64,000 nt of DNA from JAFLTL01 sp964389525 (GCA_964389525.1 CAYMEX010000001.1:248001-312000); one strand, 5' to 3'. Counted from the stretch's first letter, positions 25,113 through 33,738 are shown. Made by a program: numbers and translations. Notes: generated from the letters alone by a model not told the origin.

Positions 25113-26845
25113 CGCGACGGCCTGAGATCCTTGATGATGAGCTGGAAGGCTCCGGGAAGCGCTGAACGATGCTTGTTCTGGTCGATGGTGTAGACAATGT
25201 CGAACGGATCGCCTGACTTGACGATGTCGATCTTGTCGGCGAGGTTGAAGGCTATGGCGTCCATGACTTTGCCTGATGTGTCATCGACAAGTTCGAGCTT
25301 GAGGTGCTCGGCGTTGTGTCCGACAACGCGGCTCGTGCCGAAATCGGAGACGTTGCGCGAGAGGAACACCGGCTTGGGGTTGCCGGGCCCCAGCGGCTCG
25401 AATCGGCGGAGCAATGACGCGAACTGCTGCGTGATGTCGGCGAACTCAAGCACGGCATCGACCGACAGCGTGGGTTTGAGCTGCTCTGGGGTGATGTTGG
25501 CGGCTACGTATTGCTCGAAGCGACGGGTGAACTCGGGGATGTTCTCCTCTTTGAGGGAGAGGCCTACGGCGTAGGTGTGTCCGCCGAAGTTCTCGAGGAG
25601 ATCGCGTGCGCTCTCGACCGCACTGTAGACGTCGAACCCCTGCACGGAGCGCGATGAACCTGTGGCGAGTCCGTCGTGGAGTGTGAGCACGACCACGGGC
25701 TTGTAGTATAGCTCGGTGAGTCGTGACGCCACAATGCCGACGATACCTTTGTGCCAGTCGGTGTTGTAGATCACCATCGATTTGCGGTCGGCAAGGCGTG
25801 CCGAATGGCGGTCGATGATAGCGTTGGCCTCCTCGGTGATGCGTCGGTCGAGCTCCTTGCGGTCGCGGTTGTACTGGTCGATTGCCTTGGCGCGAAGCAT
25901 GGCCTCGCCGAAGTCGCGCGAGACGAGGAGATCGACAGCCTCTATGCCGCGCTGCATGCGGCCTGACGCGTTGATGCGCGGTCCGATCTTGAAGATGACG
26001 TCGGAAATCGTGATCTCACGCGATGATGGTATCTGAGCCATGCGCATAATGGCTCTCAGACCTGTGTTGGGGTTGGTGTTGAGCCGCCGCAGCCCGTGGT
26101 AGGTCATAATGCGGTTCTCATCGACGATGGGGACAATGTCGGCCGCAATGGAGACGGCGACAAGGTCAAGCATGCCTTCAAGGTCGCGCTCGTCGATGCC
26201 GTTGCTTCGCGAGAACGCCTGCATGAACTTGAAGCCTACGCCGCAGCCCGAGAGGTGAGAGCAGGGGTAGGTGCTTCCGTCGAGCTTGGGATTTAGTATT
26301 GCGGCGGCATCTGGCAACTCGGAGTCGGAGACGTGGTGGTCGCAGATGATGAACTCTATGCCGAGCGAGCGGGCATATGCCACTTCGTCGATCGCCTTAA
26401 TGCCGCAATCGAGAATGATGACGAGTCCGACATTCATGCTCTTGAACTCGTCGATTGCACGGCGCGTTATACCGTAGCCGTGATCCTCGCGAGTGGGAAT
26501 GCTGTACTCGATGTTGGAGTAGAATCCACGGAGGTACTTGTAGACGAGAGCCACCGCCGTGGTGCCGTCGACATCATAGTCTCCGTAGACCATGATTTTT
26601 TCTTTTTTCCCCATGGCATGATTAAGCCTCGCAACAGCTTTATCCATGCCGGGCATAAGGAACGGGTCGTGCAGATCGGCAAGGGTGGGCCTGAAGAATT
26701 TATCGGCTTCTTCCTCTGTCGAAATGCCCCGTTGGGCGAGAAGCTGCGCAATTACAGGCGCTTCAGGCCATTTGAGAGCCAGTTTATGCAGGACTTGCGG
26801 GTCTATGGAGCCAGGGGGAGTAAAGTTCCATTTGTTATCAGTCAT
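25109..26845 (-). CDS. recJ: Single-strand-DNA-specific 5'-3' exonuclease RecJ
   Basis: A 578-residue DHH/DHHA1 exonuclease. The metal motifs are VYGDYDVDGTTAVAL (motif I), ILDCG (II) and FIICDHHVSDSELPDA (DHH, III), then KLDGSTYPCSHLSGCGVGFK. The DHHA1 region carries GSSRSVQGFDVYSAV and FGGHTYAVGLSL, followed by an OB-like C-terminal domain. Translation is coupled to recQ (4-nt overlap), so exonuclease and helicase of one recombination route are made together. Confidence 0.95.
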   Translation of the reverse strand: MTDNKWNFTPPGSIDPQVLHKLALKWPEAPVIAQLLAQRGISTEEEADKFFRPTLADLHDPFLMPGMDKAVARLNHAMGKKEKIMVYGDYDVDGTTAVALVYKYLRGFYSNIEYSIPTREDHGYGITRRAIDEFKSMNVGLVIILDCGIKAIDEVAYARSLGIEFIICDHHVSDSELPDAAAILNPKLDGSTYPCSHLSGCGVGFKFMQAFSRSNGIDERDLEGMLDLVAVSIAADIVPIVDENRIMTYHGLRRLNTNPNTGLRAIMRMAQIPSSREITISDVIFKIGPRINASGRMQRGIEAVDLLVSRDFGEAMLRAKAIDQYNRDRKELDRRITEEANAIIDRHSARLADRKSMVIYNTDWHKGIVGIVASRLTELYYKPVVVLTLHDGLATGSSRSVQGFDVYSAVESARDLLENFGGHTYAVGLSLKEENIPEFTRRFEQYVAANITPEQLKPTLSVDAVLEFADITQQFASLLRRFEPLGPGNPKPVFLSRNVSDFGTSRVVGHNAEHLKLELVDDTSGKVMDAIAFNLADKIDIVKSGDPFDIVYTIDQNKHRSALPGAFQLIIKDLRPSR

Positions 26846-27155
26846 TTATGTTATTTTTTTATTTTCCGGCGAAGACCGGCATACCGCATATCGCGGGGAA
26901 AACCGGTGTGGCTACAGCTGTCAAGTCATTGGAAATTAGCCAGCAATTGATCGGAGAGCAGAGGGCCGGCAATATTGGAGAGAATGGCGCAAAAAGTGTC
27001 GCGCAAGACTACGGGTAGCCAATACAAAGTTAAGAACCATCAGCAAAACATGTGGCCATTTAACCTAAATTAACGGCGGATCGTGACGTAAATTTGCCAG
27101 AAAAAAAAGAGCAGATTGAAAAGACTGAAAATAGCCGGTGCGGCTGCCGACGGGA
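26846..27155. other. Intergenic region upstream of recJ
   Basis: About 310 nt with no gene. A minus-strand TAACTTTG at 27025-27032 fits the -7 consensus and could start the recJ-recQ transcript with a leader of about 175 nt, but no -33 match was seen. A short inverted repeat (CCGGCGAAGACCGGC type) lies near 26870. Nothing else recognised. Confidence 0.4.
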
Positions 27156-29312
27156 TCAGCGGATGATTACGATCTTGCCGACGGGACGCCCTGAGGATGT
27201 CGGGGACGATGCGAGGACGTGGTAGACGCCTGATGGGAGCGGCCGGGCGGCGGTGCGGGGATTCCAGCGTATGCGTCCTCCTTCGCTTTTCAGGCGTGCG
27301 ACAAGCGAGCCGCCGCTGTCGAGGATGAGTATGACGGAACGGTCGACGAGCCCGTCGATGATGACGTCGCCGTGGTAGTCGGGCCTGACGGGGTTGGGGT
27401 AGATGGTGACGCGGGAATAATCGTGCGTGCCGGGACGGACGTCGGACTGATACTCGAGAAGGCCGTAGCGTGTGCCGAAAAAGACTGTGCCGTCGTCGCG
27501 GCATGCGACAGCACGAACCTCGTCGGATGGCAGCGGGGAGTTGCCGGACGTGTGGTTGAGGAGAATGCCGGTGCCGTCGGGTGAGACGAGGAACGCGCCT
27601 GATGCCTGTGTGGCGATCCACTTGTTGCCCAACGGGTCTATGGCGATGCCGTATATGTATTCGCCGGAAAGAAGATAATCGGCCAGTGATGTGCCGTCGT
27701 CGCGGCGGACAACGGGGCGGGTCACGGTGATCGTTCCGTCGGCGGCTTCCCAGGGGCGCGGTGCGACGAGAACGCCGATGTCGGTGCCTATCCAGAGTGA
27801 TCGGTCGGCCGAATCCTCGGTGATGGAGCAGACTCGGGTGACGGGGAGGACGGCTTGATCGGCGGTTGCAAATGTGCGTGCCCAATGCCCGGTATCATCG
27901 GCGAGCGAGGATGTGCCGGCCGTGTCGTAGATGTAGATGTCGGCCGAGCCCATCGAGTAGATGTAGCGTCCGTCGCCGGAAACCACGGCAGTGCAGTCGC
28001 GGCCTGACACGATTCCTGCCGTGAATGAAACGGGTTCCCAATCGTCGCGCGTGGCGGCGGCAATGTCGGCGCGTGACTCCTGCGGCAGGAAGAAGATCAT
28101 GGGGGTGTCGTCGGGCGCTTCGGAATAGGCCCACATGCCTCCGCGCGGATCGAAGGCGAGATCCATGACGCGGACTCCCCAGTTGTCGAGGAAGGGTGAG
28201 TCGCCGGTGTAGAAGTGCCGGATCTCGTCGCGGCTGTTCATGGCATACATGCCTTCGGAGAGCGATCCGACATAATGCAGCGAGGGATCGGCGGGATCTT
28301 CGCGGATGAATGTGAGGTCGAGCAGCCGACCGTCGGGATTGTCCTGCTTCTCAAAATAATGGGTGAGTCCGGCGGGCGTGAGATCGCAAAACTCGCCGTC
28401 GGGGGAGAGGCGGCACAACCGGGCGATGTTGCCGGTTGATCGGTTGACGTGAACGTTGGAGTTGCCGCGGGTGGCGATGTAGAGCGTGCCTGAGGGCTCG
28501 ACACGAAGCATGTTGACGTCGGCCACGCTCATTTCACCGGGGCGAATAGGCCCTTCCACGACTACAGGCGACGTTGAGGAGAGGTCGTAGCAGAAGATCC
28601 CGCCGGCATTCCCGATCCACACCTCGGAAGATCCGCGCATGGCCGAATGGCAATCGGCGTGGATGGAGGATGGGATGGTGACGGTGCCGGATGCCGGCGG
28701 CTGAGGCCGGAACGCCGGCAGCTCGATCCAGCTGTCGGATTTCTCAAACGGTAGGCTGTCGGCGAGACGATAATAGCGGCCGCCCGTGGAGATGACGGGC
28801 GCGGAATCGTGAAAGAGAACTGATGTGACAGGCTGCGGGAAACGGACATGTGCCTTAACCGTGGCACTCTGAAGGTCGAACAGCACGACGCCGAAGCCTG
28901 TTGCGACATACATGAGCGACCCGGAAGGGTGAAAGGCGACCGAGTGGATATCGTGCGGAGCGAGCCGCGACGTCATAATGTCGGGGAGGTTGACAACATC
29001 GGAATTGTCGCGGACTATGTCGATGTTGCCGCTGCGGTAGGCTACGGCTACAATGCCGGAATGCGGCGACGGGTAGATGCCGGTGACGTCGATGTCGTTA
29101 AGGCAGTCGCGCGGCGACAGAGCCAGTGTCTCGCGATGTTTTCTGTCGTAGGCGTAGAGTGCGCCAAGCGATGTGAAATAAACCCGGCCAGTGGTCTCGG
29201 CGATGTTGTCGACGCCTGAGAATGGAAGATGATGTACCCAGCTATCGGCCCGCCCCGTGAATGACAGGAGTAAGATCAGAGAGAAGATTATCGGCCTGTG
29301 GAGACGGGGCAT
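27156..29312 (-). CDS. porZ: PorZ-like beta-propeller protein with type IX-style C-terminal domain
   Basis: A 718-residue exported protein with signal peptide MPRLHRPIIFSLILLLSFTG. Many propeller-type strands (SLGALYAYDRKHRETLAL, GIVAVAYRSGNIDIV, SLWIGTDIGVLV, NKWIATQASGAFLV, GTVFFGTRYGLLEY) match two-component-regulator propeller repeats. The last 85 residues (YPNPVRPDYHGDVIIDGL to GVYHVLASSPT) look like a type IX secretion sorting domain. PorZ of Porphyromonas has this layout and delivers A-LPS to the sortase PorU. The assignment is by architecture and motif, so orthology is probable but not proven. Cotranscribed with the S41 protease, 9 nt apart. Confidence 0.68.
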   Translation of the reverse strand: MPRLHRPIIFSLILLLSFTGRADSWVHHLPFSGVDNIAETTGRVYFTSLGALYAYDRKHRETLALSPRDCLNDIDVTGIYPSPHSGIVAVAYRSGNIDIVRDNSDVVNLPDIMTSRLAPHDIHSVAFHPSGSLMYVATGFGVVLFDLQSATVKAHVRFPQPVTSVLFHDSAPVISTGGRYYRLADSLPFEKSDSWIELPAFRPQPPASGTVTIPSSIHADCHSAMRGSSEVWIGNAGGIFCYDLSSTSPVVVEGPIRPGEMSVADVNMLRVEPSGTLYIATRGNSNVHVNRSTGNIARLCRLSPDGEFCDLTPAGLTHYFEKQDNPDGRLLDLTFIREDPADPSLHYVGSLSEGMYAMNSRDEIRHFYTGDSPFLDNWGVRVMDLAFDPRGGMWAYSEAPDDTPMIFFLPQESRADIAAATRDDWEPVSFTAGIVSGRDCTAVVSGDGRYIYSMGSADIYIYDTAGTSSLADDTGHWARTFATADQAVLPVTRVCSITEDSADRSLWIGTDIGVLVAPRPWEAADGTITVTRPVVRRDDGTSLADYLLSGEYIYGIAIDPLGNKWIATQASGAFLVSPDGTGILLNHTSGNSPLPSDEVRAVACRDDGTVFFGTRYGLLEYQSDVRPGTHDYSRVTIYPNPVRPDYHGDVIIDGLVDRSVILILDSGGSLVARLKSEGGRIRWNPRTAARPLPSGVYHVLASSPTSSGRPVGKIVIIR

Positions 29313-29321
29313 TGGCGTCGA

Positions 29322-31022
29322 TCAGTCGAGGGGCGGCGTGAGGATCGCCTTATAGCGTGCGGGGTCGGAGAGTATCTTCACGGCCTCGTCGACATCGCGG
29401 TCGTAGCGGAGTCCCTGCTTTATGCGTCCGGCCTCTTCGTAGTATCGCTGCACGATCTCGCGTGCAATCCAAGGCTCGATCTCCTCGCGGTGAATGTCGA
29501 GGTCGCGGTTCAGATCGTGCTTCAGCTGCGAACGCAGGGTGTCGAGCGTGGCTTTCAGTTCGTCGGTGTCGTATCCCTCGACTCCGGCGGCTTTCTCAAG
29601 CTCGTCGACGATCATCTCGCAGACGCGGTCGTATTTGAATTTATCGGGGTCGATGGATGCCTTGAACTCCTCGTAGATGGTGTCGGTGACAACCCACTTG
29701 TCGGGCGGCAGTATGGAGGGATGCTCATGGCAGTATCTGTTGGCATAGTCGAACGCCCAGCTGCCCTGAACGACGTTGTAGACGAGGCGCGACATCTCGG
29801 GCTGCTCGACCTTGACATCGGGGGTGATGCCTCCTCCGTCGCGGACAACACGTCCTTTGGCGGTATGGAAAACGTTGGTGAGCGAGTCGGGTACACGGCT
29901 TACGGATCCGTCGGGGTTGCGGTGTGAGTAGTCGACGGCCTGAACGCAACGTCCGCTTGGCGTGTAGTAGCGTGCGATGGTGACTTTAAGCAGTCCGTTG
30001 TAGGGGAGGGGACGTGAGGACTGCACGAGTCCTTTGCCGAAAGAACGGTCGCCGACAATGACGGCACGGTCAAGATCTTGCAGCGCGCCTGACAGAATCT
30101 CGGATGATGAGGCGGTTGCCCCGTCGATGAGGACAACGAGTGGAATCTCGGTGTCGACAGGTCGGTCGGTGGTCTTGTAGGTCTTCTCGTTGACGAGTCC
30201 GCGTCCGCGCGTCTTGACAACTTCTGTGCCTTTAGGAAGGAAAAGTCCGGCGATCTTCACGGCTCCTTCGAGTATGCCTCCTCCGTTACCTCGCAGATCG
30301 AGGATGAGGTCTTTAGCTCCCTGCTTCTTGAGATCGATGAGTGCGTCGCGCACGGCTGGCGCGCTTTTCTCGTTGAATGTCTCCAGGAAAATATAGCCTG
30401 TTGTGCCGTTTTCGAGCAGACCGTAGTACGGCACCGGGTTCAGGTCGATCTTCTCGCGTACAATATCGAATGTTAGGATCGAATCGGTGGTGTAGGGGCG
30501 CCTGACAGTGACGCTGACGGTCGTTCCCGGCTGCCCTTTGAGTTTATTGCTGATTTTGTCGGACTCCCAAGAGGCAACGGAATCGCCGTCGATGGTGATG
30601 AAAACGTCACCGGGTCGAAGTCCGGCACGCTCGGATGGCGTGCCTTTGCGTGGCAACGAAACCGAGACGGGCTTTGTGCGCGTGATGTAGCTGCCTATGC
30701 CTCCGTACTCGCCGGTTGAAATGACTGTAAATTCCTCCTGATCATCTTCGGGGAAATATTCGGTATACGGGTCGATGTCGGCGAGCATCGAATATATCGC
30801 TGTGTTTATGGACTTCGTGGCGTCGATCGTGTCGACGTAGGAAGTCTGTAGCGCTTTATAGAGAGCGTTGAAAATGTCGAGATTGCGTGCAATCTCGTTT
30901 TTAGGGCTGCGTGTGACGGCTGTTGCCGACATCGCAATTGCCAAAACGGTTATGAAGGTGTGTATTCTACGCACTTGAGGATGTTTGGTTTTAGGGTGTT
31001 CAAGAAACTGTTTAAAATACAT
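29322..31022 (-). CDS. C-terminal processing peptidase (S41, CtpA/Prc type)
   Basis: About 566 residues from the ATG at 31022; an earlier in-frame ATG at 31085 would add 21 polar residues. The membrane anchor or signal is near residues 20-36 (HTFITVLAIAMSATAV). A PDZ domain follows (EYGGIGSYITRTKPVSVSLP, ERAGLRPGDVFITIDGDSVAS). The S41 core has DLRGNGGGILEGAVKIAGLFLP, IDGATASSSEILSGALQ (catalytic Ser) and VGDRSFGKGLVQ (catalytic Lys). It probably cleaves periplasmic substrates; substrate unknown. Confidence 0.9.
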   Translation of the reverse strand: MYFKQFLEHPKTKHPQVRRIHTFITVLAIAMSATAVTRSPKNEIARNLDIFNALYKALQTSYVDTIDATKSINTAIYSMLADIDPYTEYFPEDDQEEFTVISTGEYGGIGSYITRTKPVSVSLPRKGTPSERAGLRPGDVFITIDGDSVASWESDKISNKLKGQPGTTVSVTVRRPYTTDSILTFDIVREKIDLNPVPYYGLLENGTTGYIFLETFNEKSAPAVRDALIDLKKQGAKDLILDLRGNGGGILEGAVKIAGLFLPKGTEVVKTRGRGLVNEKTYKTTDRPVDTEIPLVVLIDGATASSSEILSGALQDLDRAVIVGDRSFGKGLVQSSRPLPYNGLLKVTIARYYTPSGRCVQAVDYSHRNPDGSVSRVPDSLTNVFHTAKGRVVRDGGGITPDVKVEQPEMSRLVYNVVQGSWAFDYANRYCHEHPSILPPDKWVVTDTIYEEFKASIDPDKFKYDRVCEMIVDELEKAAGVEGYDTDELKATLDTLRSQLKHDLNRDLDIHREEIEPWIAREIVQRYYEEAGRIKQGLRYDRDVDEAVKILSDPARYKAILTPPLD

Positions 31023-31110
31023 GTCACAGTGCTTTCTGAGTGCCCGGCCAGCGTCTCGGATATCCACTCTTAAAATCTGTATCATATAAATTTAAACAAT
31101 TTCTCAAAGA

Positions 31111-31118
31111 CAAAGTTA
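31111..31118 (-). promoter_or_regulatory. S41 peptidase -7 box
   Basis: Minus-strand TAACTTTG, 25 nt before the upstream ATG candidate at 31085 and 88 nt before the preferred ATG at 31022. Its position slightly favours the longer start. Confidence 0.4.
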
Positions 31119-31164
31119 ATTAAAAGGGGGATATTACTATAACATCGAAGGGTGGTAGTTTTCT

Positions 31165-31182
31165 TAAATTTGTGTAAATTTG
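31165..31182 (+). promoter_or_regulatory. Twin -7 boxes before the lipid kinase gene
   Basis: Two TAAATTTG copies at 31165-31172 and 31175-31182, both matching TAnnTTTG. They lie 5-15 nt before the ATG at 31188, so the transcript would be leaderless or nearly so. Confidence 0.45.
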
Positions 31183-31187
31183 TAACA

Positions 31188-32192
31188 ATGAAGGTAGCAA
31201 AGGACGTGAAACAGCGTATCGCCATTGTGGTGAACCCGGTGTCGGGCACATCGTCGAAAGAGGCGTCGGCCAATGAGGCCGCCATGCGTCTCGAATCGCT
31301 CGGGCATGAGGTTGAGGTGCTTTATACCGGCGGTCCGGGTGATGCCACGCGTCTTGCCCGTGAGGCGATTGCCCGCGGTGCCGGCCTTGTGATCGCCGTC
31401 GGTGGTGACGGTACTGTCAATGAAACTGCAAAGGCGTTGTGTGACAGTGATGTATCACTTGGCATCATACCTATGGGAAGCGGCAACGGTCTTGCCAGAC
31501 ATCTCGGCATACCTGTGGATTTTGAGGGCGCGCTTGACGTTATCACAGAGGGTAATGTGAAGGCGATAGACTACTGCACAATGAACGGGGAGGATTTTTT
31601 CTGTACGTTCGGTGTGGGGTTTGACGCAGCAGTGACGCACACGTTCGCAAAACAGTCGGGTCGCGGTCTTGTGACTTATCTGAAGAGCGCCCTGATGGAG
31701 TTCCTGAAATTCAATCCGGCGGAGTACACGATAAATGCCGGAGGCAAGGTGCTGACGGAGAAAGCTTTTCTTGTGGCTGTGTGCAACACTTCGCAATATG
31801 GCAACAATGCATATATCGCTCCCGATGCAAGTATCGACGACGGATATGTGGATGTGACGATCGTGCATGCCGGCAACCATATAGCACAGGCTCTTGTGGG
31901 TGTCGACCTGTTTACCGGGCTCATAAACAAGAACATACTTATAGAGACGATGCGTGTGCCGTCGGTGAGTATCAGATGCAATGCCACTGGAAGCATGGCT
32001 GCGCATATCGACGGCGAGCCGAGGCAGCTTGAGGATCGTGCGGAGATCGTTTGCCGCCACAACGGGCTGCGGGTCGTGGCTCCGATCCAGTCGGAGTCGT
32101 TTACGCCTATCATCACTCCAATGTCGAACATCGTGAGGGAGACGCGCATAGCGCTGAAGAATCTGTTTCATCCGTGGGCAATACGCAGATAG
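31188..32192 (+). CDS. Diacylglycerol/sphingosine kinase-like lipid kinase (YegS/DgkB family)
   Basis: A 334-residue cytosolic lipid kinase. N-terminal IAIVVNPVSGTSSKE, then the ATP site VIAVGGDGTVNETAKAL and MGSGNGLARHLG, with CTFGVGFDAAVTH and PDASIDDGYVDVTIVH in the C-terminal beta domain. The ATG at 31188 is preferred over the GTG at 31152 because IAIVVNP is the family N-terminus. The lipid phosphorylated is not certain. It is followed by the repeat-filled gap. Confidence 0.9.
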   Translation: MKVAKDVKQRIAIVVNPVSGTSSKEASANEAAMRLESLGHEVEVLYTGGPGDATRLAREAIARGAGLVIAVGGDGTVNETAKALCDSDVSLGIIPMGSGNGLARHLGIPVDFEGALDVITEGNVKAIDYCTMNGEDFFCTFGVGFDAAVTHTFAKQSGRGLVTYLKSALMEFLKFNPAEYTINAGGKVLTEKAFLVAVCNTSQYGNNAYIAPDASIDDGYVDVTIVHAGNHIAQALVGVDLFTGLINKNILIETMRVPSVSIRCNATGSMAAHIDGEPRQLEDRAEIVCRHNGLRVVAPIQSESFTPIITPMSNIVRETRIALKNLFHPWAIRR

Positions 32193-32203
32193 CGTGTCCA
32201 GTA

Positions 32204-32263
32204 ATCCGGGCTCGCAAGCGAACCCGGTTAACGAAATGTCATACCTCCGGTATGAGATAACCG
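32204..32263 (+). repeat. 60-bp repeat R60, copy 1
   Basis: First of three near-identical 60-bp units starting ATCCGGG and ending TAACCG. Each contains a near-perfect dyad (CCGGGCTCGC / GCGAACCCGG, one mismatch), a perfect hairpin CATACC-TCC-GGTATG, and outer arms GGTTA / TAACC that enclose the second hairpin. Confidence 0.95.
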
Positions 32264-32305
32264 AGAGGTGATTGACGTAAGTGCGTCCGGGGTCTGCGGG
32301 TGGAG

Positions 32306-32326
32306 TTCAGCCCCTCCGGGGCTGAG
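32306..32326 (+). repeat. TTCAG-CTGAG hairpin, copy 1
   Basis: Perfect 8-bp stem TCAGCCCC / GGGGCTGA with loop TCC. It is the partner of the hairpin at 32486, from which it differs at paired positions. It is preceded by CCGGGGTCTGCGGGTGGAG (32287-32305), which recurs at 32622-32640. Confidence 0.9.
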
Positions 32327-32345
32327 CGGGTAAGAGGATGCTGTA

Positions 32346-32405
32346 ATCCGGGCTCGCAAGCGAACCCGGTTAACGAAATGTCATACCTCCGGTATGAGAT
32401 AATCG
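32346..32405 (+). repeat. 60-bp repeat R60, copy 2
   Basis: Identical to copy 1 except for one base near the right end (TAATCG for TAACCG), which turns one G-C pair of the outer stem into G-T. Also preceded by GTA. Confidence 0.95.
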
Positions 32406-32434
32406 CCTCTCTGCGGGGGCTCGGGTTGAGGATG

Positions 32435-32467
32435 GATAGCTATTGTAGCTAAGATAGCTGCTTTAGG
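32435..32467 (+). repeat. TAGCT-type repeat
   Basis: GATAGCTATTGTAGCTAAGA followed by TAGCTGCTTTAGG. Nearly identical to units at 46818 and 46907. Confidence 0.85.
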
Positions 32468-32485
32468 ACGGACGGGAGATGGTGG

Positions 32486-32506
32486 TTCAGTCTCTGCGAG
32501 ACTGAG
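32486..32506 (+). repeat. TTCAG-CTGAG hairpin, copy 2
   Basis: Perfect 8-bp stem TCAGTCTC / GAGACTGA with loop TGC. Against copy 1, two C-G pairs have become T-A pairs with both partners changed. Confidence 0.9.
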
Positions 32507-32524
32507 GGGTGTTATGGCTGTTGA

Positions 32525-32596
32525 CCCCACCCTGTTCGCTTTGCTCACAGGATGGGGCTAAACTCCGGCTACGCCGGGTTTTGCATCTTCGATGCA
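32525..32596 (+). repeat. Three adjacent hairpins
   Basis: 32525-32557: CCCCACCCTGT pairs with ACAGGATGGGG (one mismatch). 32565-32577: CCGGC-TAC-GCCGG. 32582-32596: TGCATC-TTC-GATGCA. The last two have perfect stems with 3-nt loops, like the other hairpins of this gap. Confidence 0.8.
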
Positions 32597-32640
32597 CAGG
32601 TTGGTGGACGGACGGTGTGTCCCGGGGTCTGCGGGTGGAG

Positions 32641-32700
32641 ATCCGGGCTCGCAAGCGAACCCGGTTAACGAAATGCCATACCTCCGGTATGAGATAACCG
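32641..32700 (+). repeat. 60-bp repeat R60, copy 3
   Basis: Differs from copy 1 by one base (GCCATACC for GTCATACC). The outer stem is extended to CCGGTTA / TAACCGG by the flanking bases. Confidence 0.95.
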
Positions 32701-32717
32701 GCATGATGAGAGGCGGT

Positions 32718-32742
32718 GGACGCACGAGCCGTGCGTCCCTAC
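32718..32742 (+). repeat. GGACGCAC palindrome, copy 1
   Basis: GGACGCAC-GAGCC-GTGCGTCC followed by CTAC. The same 25 bases occur exactly at 46872, 52316 and 57473. Confidence 0.9.
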
Positions 32743-32827
32743 TATCAGAGGGGAGTTGCCCCTGAAATAATATGGTGAGACTGTGTCAAAATGGTTTCTT
32801 GCAGGGTGAACAGTATTTCCGATTTGT

Positions 32828-32851
32828 GGGCGTACTGTCGCACGCCCCTAC
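32828..32851 (+). repeat. GGGCGT palindrome, copy 1
   Basis: GGGCGT-ACTGTCGC-ACGCCC followed by CTAC. The same 24 bases recur at 46190 and 57517, with a variant at 46241. Confidence 0.9.
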
Positions 32852-32944
32852 GACGCTTTGGATTGACCGTCTCCGTATGACATGATGTTGAATTGTGGGC
32901 GGACGGGCGTGTGTCCATACTATTGAAATGATAATCGGGATTGA

Positions 32945-33712
32945 ATGACGATGGATGAGAAGGCTTTGAAGGATCTGCTTGATCAGGAGGCGGAACGTAT
33001 AAATTCGCCGAGTTTCATAGGTGAGGATCCGGTGCAGTTTCCGCGCCGGTTTGAACGACAGGAGGATATCGAGGCTGCGTCGCTGCTGTCGGCGACAATA
33101 GCCTGGGGAAACAGGAAAATGATATGCCGCGACTGCGACCGCCTGATGGGGCTTATGGCTGATGATCCGCATGCGTTCATCATGGAGGGGGCGTGGGATG
33201 CGATTCCTGACGAGATGAACATACACCGAACTTTTTTCGGACGTAATCTGAAGTATTATCTGCGCGGTCTGCAACTGGTGTTCAAACGCTACGGGACGGT
33301 CGAAGGGCTTGCCGCAGCCAGCGGAGCAAGTGACAGCCGCCTGCCGGCATGGACCTTCGTGAAGATGCTGGGCGATGTGCTTGCCGAAGCCAATGATGGA
33401 GAGCGCGACAGCCGATGTCTGCCGGTGAACGTGGAGTCAACGGCACTGAAGCGTGTGAATATGGCTCTGCGGTGGCTCGTGAGAAATGACGGTATCGTGG
33501 ATATGGGGGTGTGGACGGCCATAAAGCCGTCGCAACTGTTTATCCCGATGGATGTGCATGTGTCGGATGTGTCGCGCCAATTGGGACTGCTTGAGCGAAA
33601 ATCGACAGACAGAAAGGCTGTGGAGGAGCTTACGGGACGGCTGAGGATGTATCGGCCGGAAGATCCGTGCGTATATGATTACGCGCTGTTCGGTATAGGA
33701 ATGGGGCTGTAA
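32945..33712 (+). CDS. TIGR02757 (DUF2400) family protein
   Basis: A 255-residue protein typical of the conserved Bacteroidetes family TIGR02757: DPVQFPRRFERQEDIEAASLLSATIAWGNRKMI at residues 24-56, KRVNMALRWLVRNDGIVDMGVW, PSQLFIPMDVHVSDVSRQLGLL and DPCVYDYALFGIG. The DVHVSDVSRQLGL segment resembles the helix-hairpin/HhH-GPD region of base-excision glycosylases. A DNA repair role is therefore plausible but unproven. It faces queG in a convergent pair. Confidence 0.85.
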   Translation: MTMDEKALKDLLDQEAERINSPSFIGEDPVQFPRRFERQEDIEAASLLSATIAWGNRKMICRDCDRLMGLMADDPHAFIMEGAWDAIPDEMNIHRTFFGRNLKYYLRGLQLVFKRYGTVEGLAAASGASDSRLPAWTFVKMLGDVLAEANDGERDSRCLPVNVESTALKRVNMALRWLVRNDGIVDMGVWTAIKPSQLFIPMDVHVSDVSRQLGLLERKSTDRKAVEELTGRLRMYRPEDPCVYDYALFGIGMGL

Positions 33713-33738
33713 CGGGGGAATCGGACCTGTCGGACGGG

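Noticed and set aside
26333..26950. 205-codon plus-strand frame over the recJ start
   Set aside because: Antisense to a well-supported recJ; composition is that of a complement of coding sequence.
32204..32700. Possible CRISPR array from three identical 60-bp repeats
   Set aside because: Spacing is 82 and 235 nt, the repeats contain two hairpins each and the intervals hold other repeats; no cas genes are present.
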